In this document: positions 1 through 7,399 of the stretch, in pieces | Numbering within the stretch: position 1 is the stretch's first letter | How the letters are laid out: every line of letters starts with the position of its first letter | Source of the DNA: Metapseudomonas otitidis | GTDB lineage: Bacteria > Pseudomonadota > Gammaproteobacteria > Pseudomonadales > Pseudomonadaceae | Length of the DNA: 64,000 nucleotides | Assembly: GCF_900111835.1 (NCBI RefSeq) | Contig: NZ_FOJP01000014.1 | Location: 1 to 64,000 of the forward strand | Reading direction: 5' to 3' | The notes under the pieces: generated by a model | What the model saw: the letters and a program-made list of their open reading frames with translations, nothing else | Databases searched by the model: none | What the model was told of the DNA's origin: nothing | Program-made: the position numbers and the translations under genes

Positions 1-603
1 CTGGTTGTAGTAGTCCGACTGTTTCTTGAGCTTGGCCAGTACCCGCGTTGGATTTTCATCCGTCCAGTCGCTCAGCAACACGACGTAATCACGGTCGTAA
101 CTGAAGGGCTCGGGCTCCTTGGCATCGATGACCAGCGCGCCGTATACGCCGACCTGCTCCTGCAGCCCCGAGTGACTGTGATACCAGTAGGTACCGTTCT
201 GGTTGACCTTGAACTTGTACTCATACATGCCGTCAGGGGCGATGCCATGGAAGCTCAGGCCAGGAACACCATCCATGTTCGCCGGCAGGATGATGCCGTG
301 CCAATGGATGGAGGTGTCCTCCTTGAGGCGGTTGCGCACGCGCAATGTGACGGTATCGCCTTCGCGCCAACGAAGAATCGGCCCAGGGAGCGAGCCGTTG
401 ATGGTCATGGCCGTGCGCGCTGCGCCGGTGATGTTCACCGGGGTTTCACCGATGAATAGGTCGAATTCGTTACCAGTCAGTACGTTGGGCTGGCCGGGGC
501 TGTTCACCGCCCAGACCGGCGTGCGCCACAGGCCAAGTCCGCCGATAATACCGGTGGCTGCCAGGCCTTTGACGAAGGTGCGCCTTGTGGTTTTGCTTTG
601 CAT
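1..603 (-). CDS. copA: CopA multicopper oxidase, 3' part outside window
   Basis: This is the N-terminal 201 residues of a periplasmic copper-resistance multicopper oxidase; the C-terminus lies beyond base 1. The ATG at 601-603 opens a twin-arginine signal (TTRRTFVKG, residues 5-13), followed by a hydrophobic stretch and a VWA cleavage region. The first cupredoxin domain shows the copper-ligand motifs 'HWHG' and 'YWYHSHSG', typical of CopA/PcoA. CopA proteins sequester or oxidise Cu(I) in the periplasm. A CopR-type box (771-787) lies about 170 bases upstream on the same strand. Which genes follow (copB is common) cannot be seen. The family call is secure. Confidence 0.93.
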   Translation of the reverse strand, partial: MQSKTTRRTFVKGLAATGIIGGLGLWRTPVWAVNSPGQPNVLTGNEFDLFIGETPVNITGAARTAMTINGSLPGPILRWREGDTVTLRVRNRLKEDTSIHWHGIILPANMDGVPGLSFHGIAPDGMYEYKFKVNQNGTYWYHSHSGLQEQVGVYGALVIDAKEPEPFSYDRDYVVLLSDWTDENPTRVLAKLKKQSDYYNQ

Positions 604-770
604 GCCGTTTTGTCCAATCCGTCAAATGAGCCGGTGATGGTGTGCCCGGTCTCGGGTTCATGGCTGCTTCAATGTCGGGGATTTACCCCTCAACTTTCCA
701 CGTCGGTGCATTGCACAAGCCTTACCGACGATGAGCAGTATGAAACTGCCATATCCCAACCATCCGGGTG

Positions 771-787
771 ATTACATTTCTGTAAGG
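771..787 (-). promoter_or_regulatory. Probable CopR box upstream of copA
   Basis: The plus strand reads ATTACATTTCTGTAAGG. It aligns without gaps with four other sites in this window (1109, 15059, 15753, 16336), giving A(T/C)TACA-N5-GT(A/C)AG(G/C). It sits between ptrA1 and copA, in the only promoter space available to copA. The copRS genes in the same island are the natural regulator; direct binding is inferred. Confidence 0.65.
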
Positions 788-796
788 TAGATGACT

Positions 797-1003
797 TCAG
801 CAGTTGGTGTGCTCTGCTTGCTCGGTTGGACTGCTGGCTACAGGAGCCTCAACTTTCTGCTGCTGGGCCACCCGGTAGGCCTCCAGAGACGTCTGGCGTG
901 CCTGCTCCATGCGCGCGAAGGTTCGGTCAGCACCACCTTCAGCCATTGCCAAGCTGGAGATGCTCAGAGCAGTAACTACAAGCAGAGCTTTGATCGATTT
1001 CAT
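797..1003 (-). CDS. PtrA-like small copper-induced periplasmic protein (copy 1)
   Basis: This protein has 68 residues. I chose the ATG at 1001-1003 because it follows a GAGGA ribosome site and begins a classic signal peptide (MKSIKALLVVTALSISSLAMA). The mature N-terminus 'EGGADRTFARMEQAR' matches the second copy at 15848-16207 ('EGGSDRVFERIQQMR') and the PtrA N-terminal family that sits beside copRS in Pseudomonas. After that region the two copies diverge; this one has a short low-complexity tail with one terminal Cys. It is divergent from bufA across a CopR-type box (1109-1125). Its biochemical role is unclear; PtrA in P. aeruginosa is copper-inducible. Confidence 0.75.
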   Translation of the reverse strand: MKSIKALLVVTALSISSLAMAEGGADRTFARMEQARQTSLEAYRVAQQQKVEAPVASSPTEQAEHTNC

Positions 1004-1108
1004 TTTGGGTATTCCTCGTAAGTTAAGTGGTCCCTGCAACTGCAGAGGCCGAGCTTTAGGCTCGATGTCACGTTAACTAAGAGGGCCTGTCAGCAACCTG
1101 AGCCGAAC

Positions 1109-1125
1109 ATTACAGTTCTGTCAGG
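1109..1125. promoter_or_regulatory. Probable CopR box between ptrA1 and bufA
   Basis: The site reads ATTACAGTTCTGTCAGG. It is preceded at 1086 by CCTGTCAGCAACCTGA, which recurs with one change before the copR box (16313, CCTGTCAGCGACCTGA) at the same 7-base spacing. It lies in the shared 290-base divergent promoter region 1004-1293, which contains no gene. Confidence 0.65.
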
Positions 1126-1293
1126 TTGCTATTTCTTTCTTGTAGCCCATCCAGAAGGCTCGGTACTGTCTTTCATGCCCTCATAAAGCCTTGCGAATTT
1201 CTTGAGAGGGCATGCTCGGCAGCGATGCCTAAGCTACTCAGGGTCATTCGCACCCGCGGATAAGACCACCAACAATTAAGAGAGATTGTCACT

Positions 1294-1554
1294 ATGTCGA
1301 ATAAATCCAACGTCGCTACCGGTGCCGCTCTGGCTCTCGTGGCCGCCAGCCTGTTTGCTACCCTGCCTGTCCAGGCCGCCCAGGACACCAAAGCAGCTGA
1401 AGTGAAGTGCTTCGGCGTCAACGGTTGCAAGGGCCAGAACGACTGCATGACCGCCAAAAATGCCTGCAAAGGCCAGGGAGAATGCAAAGGCCAGGGCTTC
1501 AAGCTGATGACTCAGGCCAAGTGCGATGAGGCCGGTGGCAAGACCAGCGAATAA
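1294..1554 (+). CDS. bufA: Bufferin-type copper metallophore precursor peptide
   Basis: This is an 86-residue precursor with an N-terminal signal or membrane segment (about residues 9-29, ending VQAA). The mature part has six cysteines in the spacing C-x5-C-x5-C-x6-C-x5-C-x12-C, with repeated 'CKGQ' motifs. Such peptides are modified on Cys by a DUF692 (MNIO) enzyme, and the products bind copper in the periplasm. The DUF692 and DUF2063 partners follow directly, which makes the assignment strong. The ribosome site AAGAGAG precedes the ATG. Which bufferin subfamily (BufA1 or BufA2) it belongs to is not settled from sequence alone. Confidence 0.85.
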   Translation: MSNKSNVATGAALALVAASLFATLPVQAAQDTKAAEVKCFGVNGCKGQNDCMTAKNACKGQGECKGQGFKLMTQAKCDEAGGKTSE

Positions 1555-1598
1555 TGCCGTTGCGGGGAGTGCCTGCCACTCCCCTGCTGGAGTCTTGA

Positions 1599-2435
1599 AT
1601 GAGTAAGCGCAAAACACTGGGTTTCGGTCTTGGCCTTCGCAGAGAGTATTACCAGCAGATTCTTGAACAGCGACCTGCGGTCGACTGGTTTGAGATCATT
1701 TCCGAGAATTACCTGGTGGGCGGTGGCAAGGCCCTCTACTTTCTCGATGCGATTGGCGAGCAATACCCGTTGGTGATGCACGGAGTATCGCTGTCGATCG
1801 GCGGTTCGCATAACCTGGACATGGGCTACCTACGACAGCTCAAGCAACTGGCGGACCGGATACAGCCCCAGTGGGTTTCCGACCACTTGTGCTGGAGTCG
1901 CGGCAACGCCCATCAACTCCACGACCTGCTGCCGCTGCCGTTTACCCAAGAAAGCCTGCTGCATGTCGCCGCGCGGGTGCGTCTAGTGCAGGATGTTCTG
2001 GAACGTCCCATTGTGCTGGAGAACGTTTCTTCTTACGTGCAGTGGAAGACGTCCAGCATGAGCGAATCGCAGTTTCTCTCGGAACTGAGTTTCCTGACCG
2101 GTTGCGAATTGCTCCTTGACGTGAACAACGTCTACGTCAGCGCACGAAATCAGGATTTCGACCCATGGCAGTTCATCTTGGAATTGCCGCACGAGCGGAT
2201 TCGTCAAATTCATCTGGCCGGGCACAGCGATTACGGGCAGTACCTCATCGACACCCATGACCAGCCCATCGCTGATCCGGTTTGGTCTCTCTACAGCAAG
2301 ACTTTGAGCTACTTGGGCCCGACATCGACCTTGATCGAGCGGGATGACCAGTTTCCGCCGCTGGAAGAGCTGTTGTCCGAATTAGCACATGCCCGTGCTA
2401 TCGCCAAATCTGTGATATCGGGGGCCACCCCTTGA
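1599..2435 (+). CDS. bufB: DUF692 multinuclear iron oxidative enzyme (BufB)
   Basis: This 278-residue TIM-barrel DUF692 protein is full length for the family. It starts with the typical 'GFGLGLRREYYQQIL' and carries the iron-ligand signatures: 'DWFEIISENY', 'HGVSLSIGG', 'SDHLCWS', 'VLENVSSY', 'LLDVNNVYV', 'HLAGH' and 'DTHDQPI'. MNIO enzymes oxidise cysteines of precursor peptides to oxazolone/thioamide or thiooxazole groups. The substrate here is almost certainly the peptide encoded 45 bases upstream. It overlaps bufC by four bases (TTGA), indicating translational coupling. Confidence 0.92.
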   Translation: MSKRKTLGFGLGLRREYYQQILEQRPAVDWFEIISENYLVGGGKALYFLDAIGEQYPLVMHGVSLSIGGSHNLDMGYLRQLKQLADRIQPQWVSDHLCWSRGNAHQLHDLLPLPFTQESLLHVAARVRLVQDVLERPIVLENVSSYVQWKTSSMSESQFLSELSFLTGCELLLDVNNVYVSARNQDFDPWQFILELPHERIRQIHLAGHSDYGQYLIDTHDQPIADPVWSLYSKTLSYLGPTSTLIERDDQFPPLEELLSELAHARAIAKSVISGATP

Positions 2436-3226
2436 GCCTGATCGCCCTACAGACTGCATTTGAAACTTACCTGACAGGTGACAGTGCCCTGCCCTCCAAC
2501 GAGCTTTTGGAGCAGACCCGAGGTAGCACAGCGCTGAGTGCTCTCGAAGGCCTGCAGATCTACCACAACGCTTACCGTTCGCGCCTGCTTGCGGTCTTGC
2601 GAGAAGACTTCCCTGCCCTGCTTCACTGGATCGGCAACGAATCATTCGAGCAGCTCGCACTGGCCTACTTGGCCGCCTGGCCACCACGACATTTCAGCAT
2701 TCGCTGGCTGGGCGAGAAGCTGCCCGAGTTCATTAGCAGCTACGTCGAAGAACCCCAACTATCGCCGATGCGCGAACTCGCGGAGCTTGAGTGGGCTTTT
2801 ACACTGGCTTTCGATGCTCAGGACGTCGAAGTGCTTTCACTGCAGGCCATCAGTGATTTTTCGGCTGAAGACTGGATTTCACTCAGGGTTTCCCTGACTG
2901 CATCTGCCCGGTGGTTGCAGCTGCAGTACAACACGCTGGAGTTGTGGAAAGCCGCCAAGTCCGGCAGCTTGCTGCCTGATATTACCCGCCTGCCAACGAA
3001 CCTAGCCTGTCTTGTTTGGCGTCATGAACTCGTCTGCCAGTACCGGAGCCTGGAGCCAGCGGAGGCTTCGGCATTGCAGTTTCTCATCGAGGGCGGATCG
3101 TTCGCTGAACTCTGCGAGTCGTTGAGCGCCACGCATGGCGAGCAAGCTCCCTTGCAAGCCGCGACCTGGTTGAAGTTGTGGGTCAACGACGGTTTGCTAA
3201 AGCGCGGCCAGCTATTACACGAATGA
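2432..3226 (+). CDS. bufC: DUF2063 partner protein of the MNIO enzyme (BufC)
   Basis: This protein has 264 residues. The likely start is an unusual TTG overlapping the bufB stop (TTGA); no nearby ATG gives the conserved N-terminus. The DUF2063 region (about residues 3-100) contains 'LQIYHNAYRSRLLAVLREDFPAL' and 'HWIGNESFEQLALAYL'. The C-terminal half is less conserved. DUF2063 proteins form heterodimers with DUF692 enzymes and are thought to present the leader peptide. It ends the obvious bufABC operon. A short unknown gene follows after 50 bases. Confidence 0.88.
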   Translation: MSLIALQTAFETYLTGDSALPSNELLEQTRGSTALSALEGLQIYHNAYRSRLLAVLREDFPALLHWIGNESFEQLALAYLAAWPPRHFSIRWLGEKLPEFISSYVEEPQLSPMRELAELEWAFTLAFDAQDVEVLSLQAISDFSAEDWISLRVSLTASARWLQLQYNTLELWKAAKSGSLLPDITRLPTNLACLVWRHELVCQYRSLEPAEASALQFLIEGGSFAELCESLSATHGEQAPLQAATWLKLWVNDGLLKRGQLLHE

Positions 3227-3276
3227 CCCGGAACCTTTAGGCTAGCGCTCTCTCTTTGGCCACTCCGAGCGCTTCT

Positions 3277-3591
3277 ATGACTCACCGCATCATTCATTTC
3301 AAACAGCAAGCCTTGCTTGACCCGGAGACCTATCAGGCAATGCTGGCCGACGGCGTTGGTCACTGGGAGCGGCTTGCAGGAGAAGTCGTCGGCATAGAAG
3401 ACGAAAAAAGCCACGAGTTCGCTGCATTGAAAAGCCTGTTCAAGCGCAAGCGGTACTCCTATGACACGCTGGAAATGCGCGAGCCAGGCGATCACTCAAA
3501 CTGGCTTCGCGGCCGAGATGGTTCAGAAGGTATGACCAACGAGATCACCAGTATCCCAGGGCTAAAAGAGCTCTCAGAACTGGATATTTAG
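3277..3591 (+). CDS. Hypothetical protein downstream of bufC
   Basis: This protein has 104 residues from the ATG at 3277; a TTG at 3256 would add seven residues. I do not recognise a domain. It is polar and soluble-looking, with no signal peptide, no membrane segment and no cysteines, and it has a basic stretch 'SLFKRKRYSYDTLEMREPG'. It lies 50 bases after bufC on the same strand and before a hairpin at 3600-3625, so it may be the last gene of the bufferin transcript. Function unknown. Confidence 0.6.
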   Translation: MTHRIIHFKQQALLDPETYQAMLADGVGHWERLAGEVVGIEDEKSHEFAALKSLFKRKRYSYDTLEMREPGDHSNWLRGRDGSEGMTNEITSIPGLKELSELDI

Positions 3592-3599
3592 TGGGATAG

Positions 3600-3625
3600 C
3601 AGGTCAGCGCTCAAGCGCTGACCTG
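3600..3625. terminator. Perfect hairpin between convergent genes
   Basis: Twelve-base arms (CAGGTCAGCGCT and its exact complement) surround a two-base centre. The hairpin lies nine bases after the stop of the hypothetical gene and overlaps the stop of copZ on the other strand. There is no T-tract, so it is a candidate bidirectional terminator rather than a classical one. Confidence 0.5.
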
Positions 3626-3811
3626 GGCCGAATAGCCAAGCTCCTGGATGAGTTCGCGGATCGATTCGGCACTTTCTGTGCTCTCAACGGTGACCTTGCC
3701 GGCCGCTCGATCCACTTCTACTCGTGCATCCTGATCCAGAGCTTGAATGGCCTTCGTGATTTTGCTCACGCAACTGCCACAGCCCATCCCCGCAACACTC
3801 AGACTAAACAT
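3611..3811 (-). CDS. copZ: CopZ-like heavy-metal-associated (HMA) copper chaperone
   Basis: This is a 66-residue single HMA domain. The start at 3809-3811 gives 'MFSLSVAGMGCGSCVSKITKAI', with the metal-binding GMGCGSC (CxxC) motif at residues 8-14. A longer reading frame upstream adds 25 unlikely residues. Such chaperones carry Cu(I) in the cytoplasm to CopA-type ATPases; one is encoded at 11746-14115. A CueR-type operator lies 52 bases upstream. No CueR gene is present in the window. Confidence 0.88.
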   Translation of the reverse strand: MFSLSVAGMGCGSCVSKITKAIQALDQDARVEVDRAAGKVTVESTESAESIRELIQELGYSAQVSA

Positions 3812-3862
3812 GTCTTTCACCTCATTTCGTCCGCGGCTCAAGTTACCGCACGGACAGCATCG

Positions 3863-3883
3863 ACCTTGACACGATGGCAAGGT
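3863..3883 (-). promoter_or_regulatory. CueR-like MerR-family operator/promoter of copZ
   Basis: The minus strand reads ACCTTGCC-ATCGT-GTCAAGGT, a near-perfect 21-base dyad matching the known CueR site. It overlaps a TTGACC -35 box, and a -10-like GATGCT follows after 19 bases, the long spacer typical of MerR-activated promoters. It points at copZ. Confidence 0.7.
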
Positions 3884-3908
3884 CAAGCCCGTAAGCGCTA
3901 CAAAAGGA

Positions 3909-5336
3909 TCAGCCGTTTACCACGGGCGTAAGGATGGGGGTTGGTGAACACACCACGACATGCCTTGCGCCCCTCGTCAGTGCGACGTATAGATTCTGGG
4001 GGGTCATAAGCTCAGGATGCAGGACAACCGAGACATCCGCCTCGAGCCCCTTGAGAAGTAATGTGCTGCCTACAGAGCGTCTTGCGATCGGTCGGGCAAG
4101 GTGTCTATTGCGCTCTCGCGCTTGAATGGCTGCACTCAGAAAGTCGGCAGCACCTCCCACCACCGCTTGCATTGCAGACCGGCAGCAGTACAGAACCTCC
4201 GGTCGGTATACACGTGCCCCGTGCTGCTCAGCGAGCGTATCGATCACACGGAGCGCTTGCCCCAATGTTGGCGCTGCTACGAAATCGATCGCCGCAGCCT
4301 CGGCCGCGGTCGGAGGCGTTCGGGCCCTTCCTGCACGCAGCGACTCCACGCGCGTTCGCAGGTTTGCTGCACCTACCCCCGTCATTACGCTGGAAGCAAA
4401 CTCCACAAGTTGTGCCAGAGCATTGGCACCCTGCAAGTCAAAGTTCCTGGCGAAGTTGACGAGATCTCTCAGGTCGACGGCTTCTACGGCCATGGCACCG
4501 GGTGTCTGGCTCGTGAGCTGATGGCGACCTTGCACGTTGATGGAGTCCCCGATGATGAGGACGCTACCCTGAGCGTTGGGAGCTTCGGTTCTCGCGGCCA
4601 CCAGTCGCTGCTGAACTTCGGTTCCGGCGTTTAGCTGCACCCAACGCACTTCTGCTGGAGCCGTGCGCAGATCCACCGGCTGACCAGCTTGAAGTTGTTG
4701 CCTTATGGCGAGCAGCCACTGCCCGAGGTTCTCAGCTCCAGCCAGCCGCCAGCGCCACGGTATCCTCAACTCTCCCGCTGCGGGAAACAGGGGTTGCACC
4801 TCATTCGCCCAATGCACCAGTCGATTGCCACGAAAGTCGAAGATGGCTTGCATCGGGTCACCGAGCACGCAGGTCGGAAGCACCTGGGCCAAACCAGACA
4901 CGATGGCGTGCTGGACGACGTTGCAGTCTTGGTACTCGTCGACAAGCAACCGTGCATAGGTGGCGCGAAGGGGCTGAGCGAGGTGACCGGCCTGCAACAA
5001 CTGCATGGCGGCCTCCCGAATTGCCGGGTAGTCAGTATTGGGTTGATGCAGCTGTAGGATCTGCGGGTTATGGCCGCTTCGCGCTGGGAACTTAGCGATC
5101 AGGCGCATCGAGAATCCGTCAATGGTGGAGACTCGATATGCGGAGTTAGGAACACCGGCTCGTCTCAGGCGCGCCCGTATGGCCGCAACGCCGGCGTTCG
5201 TATGTGTCAAGACGAGGATGGGTTTGCTCTGCCTATGCGCGATGAGCGTCTCGGCAATCAATTGCGTTTTTCCACAACCTGCGGGGGCCGTTATGGAGCC
5301 ACGCTCGATAGCGAAAAGATCAATCTCAGGGGGCAC
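3909..5336 (-). CDS. gajB: UvrD-like helicase/nuclease partner of an OLD nuclease (GajB-like)
   Basis: This is a superfamily-1 helicase of about 475 residues. The Walker A motif 'APAGCGKTQ' is near the N-terminus, motif II is 'LLVDEYQDCN', and motif VI near the C-terminus is 'LYVALTRGARHVVV'. I favour the GTG at 5334-5336, which overlaps the gajA stop by 11 bases and places Walker A about 17 residues in; the open frame continues to a TTG at 5420 inside gajA. An OLD-family nuclease followed by a small UvrD-like protein is the Gabija anti-phage layout. In Gabija, GajB senses DNA termini and activates the GajA nuclease. The Gabija call rests on architecture and gene size. Confidence 0.78.
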   Translation of the reverse strand: MPPEIDLFAIERGSITAPAGCGKTQLIAETLIAHRQSKPILVLTHTNAGVAAIRARLRRAGVPNSAYRVSTIDGFSMRLIAKFPARSGHNPQILQLHQPNTDYPAIREAAMQLLQAGHLAQPLRATYARLLVDEYQDCNVVQHAIVSGLAQVLPTCVLGDPMQAIFDFRGNRLVHWANEVQPLFPAAGELRIPWRWRLAGAENLGQWLLAIRQQLQAGQPVDLRTAPAEVRWVQLNAGTEVQQRLVAARTEAPNAQGSVLIIGDSINVQGRHQLTSQTPGAMAVEAVDLRDLVNFARNFDLQGANALAQLVEFASSVMTGVGAANLRTRVESLRAGRARTPPTAAEAAAIDFVAAPTLGQALRVIDTLAEQHGARVYRPEVLYCCRSAMQAVVGGAADFLSAAIQARERNRHLARPIARRSVGSTLLLKGLEADVSVVLHPELMTPQNLYVALTRGARHVVVCSPTPILTPVVNG

Positions 5337-7053
5337 TTGTAAACGTCCAGAGCTGATTCGTGACTGCCATGAAGCCCGGTTCGGCGTTCTGTAAAGACGG
5401 ACCGACGATGTCCCTTGCAACCTCCTGATAGGTTGTCAGCGACTTGAACCAGCCGCTGTTGCGGATACGGGATGCGGTTCCCAGCAGCTCTCGTCTCTCA
5501 GGTGAGTACCCATCCACGAGTCGCTCGGCTCGGATATCGTTCAGCGTCACGCGGCCTTGGGACTTCGTCTGAATGTGTGCGTTCATCAGCTCTGCACCCA
5601 CTATTGTTTCGGCTTTCGCCAGAAGTGCATCGAGTGCTTGGTCACTGAGATGGCGGAAGATCTCGTCCTCCAGAGTGAGACCTGGTCGCCATGTAAGAAT
5701 TTGCCCGCCGGCGGCCAAGAATGCTTCAGCGAGCCCCGCGGTCGAAGGCTTGTCGGCATCTACAAAAACCATCACGCGGTAACCCAAGTTCAGAAGTGCT
5801 GTTCCCCGGATAAGACTGTTATCGGGGCTTCCCCCGCCGGCGTCCACATACGCGCCGCCATGGGCCAAGAATGAGGTAGCGCCAAGACTGACCCACCATT
5901 GGTCAAGGCCACGCGCGAAGCCAACCTCGCTGGCCCCCTCGCAAACGATGATGGATTTGGCGAGGAATGCTTCGGGGTCCTTCCGAAGGGTACTTTGTAC
6001 CTCGTTGGCTTCCCCAGCTGGCATAACACTGTGGCGCTGAGGTGCTGACCGAACAACGAATAACTGGCTGCCGGACAGCTCGCGCAGCGCGACCGGCGAG
6101 TGCGTCGTCATGAACACTTGCAACGGAGCGGCAGCGTCCTTTGCACCCAGCGAGTCCAGGAATCGCATGAGCCGATGAGGTTCAAGCCCGTATTCCACCT
6201 CATCAACCAGGGCAATTGGCGCGGCGCTGGCCGCAGCCCTTTGAAGCCCTGCCACTAGCAAGCGTGACGAGCCCGTGCCAAGGGAGCGCAGCGGAATACC
6301 TGTTTCACTGTGCAGCGCGATCGCCCCCTCGCCAATCGACACAGAATGTGCGTCAAGGAGCGCCTGAGGCATAGCCCCGACCGAAACGCCAAGATGCTGT
6401 GCTGTGCGTTGCACGACCTCAAGCGTCTGGGTCAGATGTTCGGCTGCTTGATTGCCAAAGTTCGCTCTTGCTTGCCTAGCGGCGCGCGCCAGTTCAGCAC
6501 CAAGCTCGGCGCGCTCATCGGTAAGTCGATTGAGCACTGAGCCACGACTCCACGACAGGTTCGAGCTCGCAAAGCTGCCGATACGGGCGGGCGCTAGTGC
6601 CGCTCGTTCTTTCCAGGGAAGAGTGCGTTCAAGTTGCTGCTGCTCCGCGCGCTCGGAGAAAAGTGTCCAAACAGGCTCCAAATCGGCACCAACTTGCAGA
6701 CGCAAGGTGATGACGGTCTCCAGCCCCGCTCGCGGTTCGTCTTCGACTTCCCCCGTACCGGGATGGAATCCACGCAAGAACTCGCCGTAGACATCGATAT
6801 CCATCAGCGATACCGGCAAATCGCCAAGCGCCACGCTGATGGTGATGGGTACATCGACGTTTAATGCGAAGAAGTCCATGTCGCCGAACGTGCCGCCTCG
6901 GCGGGCGCCGACGCAAAGGTCAATCGCGTCCAGGATGCTGGACTTCCCACTGTCACCCGGACCAATGAGGCAGTTAATTCCGGGGGCCGGCACCCAGTCG
7001 AGCGCCTGGATAGACCGGAAGTTGCTAATTTGCAGTCGGCGAATGCGGGCCAC
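5326..7053 (-). CDS. gajA: OLD-family ATPase/TOPRIM endonuclease (GajA-like)
   Basis: This protein has 575 residues, close to the usual GajA size. An ABC-type ATPase half has Walker A GPGDSGKSS (31-39), a Walker B region 'ALVDEVEYGLEPH' (about 281-293) and 'TTHSP' (316-320). The TOPRIM half has 'IIVCEGASE' (368-376, catalytic Glu) and 'VFVDADKPS' (429-437, DxD). In Gabija, GajA nicks specific DNA when nucleotide levels fall during phage infection. It is the first gene of the pair and lies directly next to a repeat array (7100-7263), suggesting arrival with a mobile element. A stand-alone OLD plus helicase pair of another type cannot be fully excluded. Confidence 0.82.
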   Translation of the reverse strand: MARIRRLQISNFRSIQALDWVPAPGINCLIGPGDSGKSSILDAIDLCVGARRGGTFGDMDFFALNVDVPITISVALGDLPVSLMDIDVYGEFLRGFHPGTGEVEDEPRAGLETVITLRLQVGADLEPVWTLFSERAEQQQLERTLPWKERAALAPARIGSFASSNLSWSRGSVLNRLTDERAELGAELARAARQARANFGNQAAEHLTQTLEVVQRTAQHLGVSVGAMPQALLDAHSVSIGEGAIALHSETGIPLRSLGTGSSRLLVAGLQRAAASAAPIALVDEVEYGLEPHRLMRFLDSLGAKDAAAPLQVFMTTHSPVALRELSGSQLFVVRSAPQRHSVMPAGEANEVQSTLRKDPEAFLAKSIIVCEGASEVGFARGLDQWWVSLGATSFLAHGGAYVDAGGGSPDNSLIRGTALLNLGYRVMVFVDADKPSTAGLAEAFLAAGGQILTWRPGLTLEDEIFRHLSDQALDALLAKAETIVGAELMNAHIQTKSQGRVTLNDIRAERLVDGYSPERRELLGTASRIRNSGWFKSLTTYQEVARDIVGPSLQNAEPGFMAVTNQLWTFTSAP

Positions 7054-7399
7054 GGAGAATCCTCATGGGGTAACGACTGTCAGTCTCCTACTTGTAACGG
7101 CTTGCAAACGAAAACGTCCCGACCTGCAATCAATACGATTTTCGACCGGAATTAACTGCGACTGACCGGCCCGGCAAACCAGTATTAGCTGCGAATGAAC
7201 CTGCATTTATCCGCGCTGACCTGCATTCCATGGCTACCAACCAGCATTAATTGCAAATGACGGGGCTTATAGGTAGTGAATCGATTGCCTCGTTAGAGCG
7301 CATGTCTGCTTGGCATGCGGGAACATCTAGTCTCTTCCGCCCACGAGCCAGATCATTCCAGGCAAACACATGGGGCCTACAGCTTTGAGGCCCACTACG
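7054..7399. other. Intergenic region with direct-repeat array
   Basis: No credible gene is seen. Bases 7100-7263 hold the repeat array described separately. Bases 7264-7399, between it and the sterol desaturase stop, show nothing recognisable. Confidence 0.6.
7100..7263 (+). repeat. Array of degenerate ATTAnnTGCGAnTGAC repeats
   Basis: Four clear copies are at 7151 (ATTAACTGCGACTGAC), 7184 (ATTAGCTGCGAATGAAC), 7205 (ATTTATCCGCGCTGACC) and 7246 (ATTAATTGCAAATGACGG). A weaker one is near 7130. They share orientation, at intervals of 33, 21 and 41 bases. Multiple short repeats of this kind mark the ends of IS21-family and Tn7-like elements, where they bind transposase. No transposase gene is adjacent, so this is probably a relic end. 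Confidence 0.55.
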
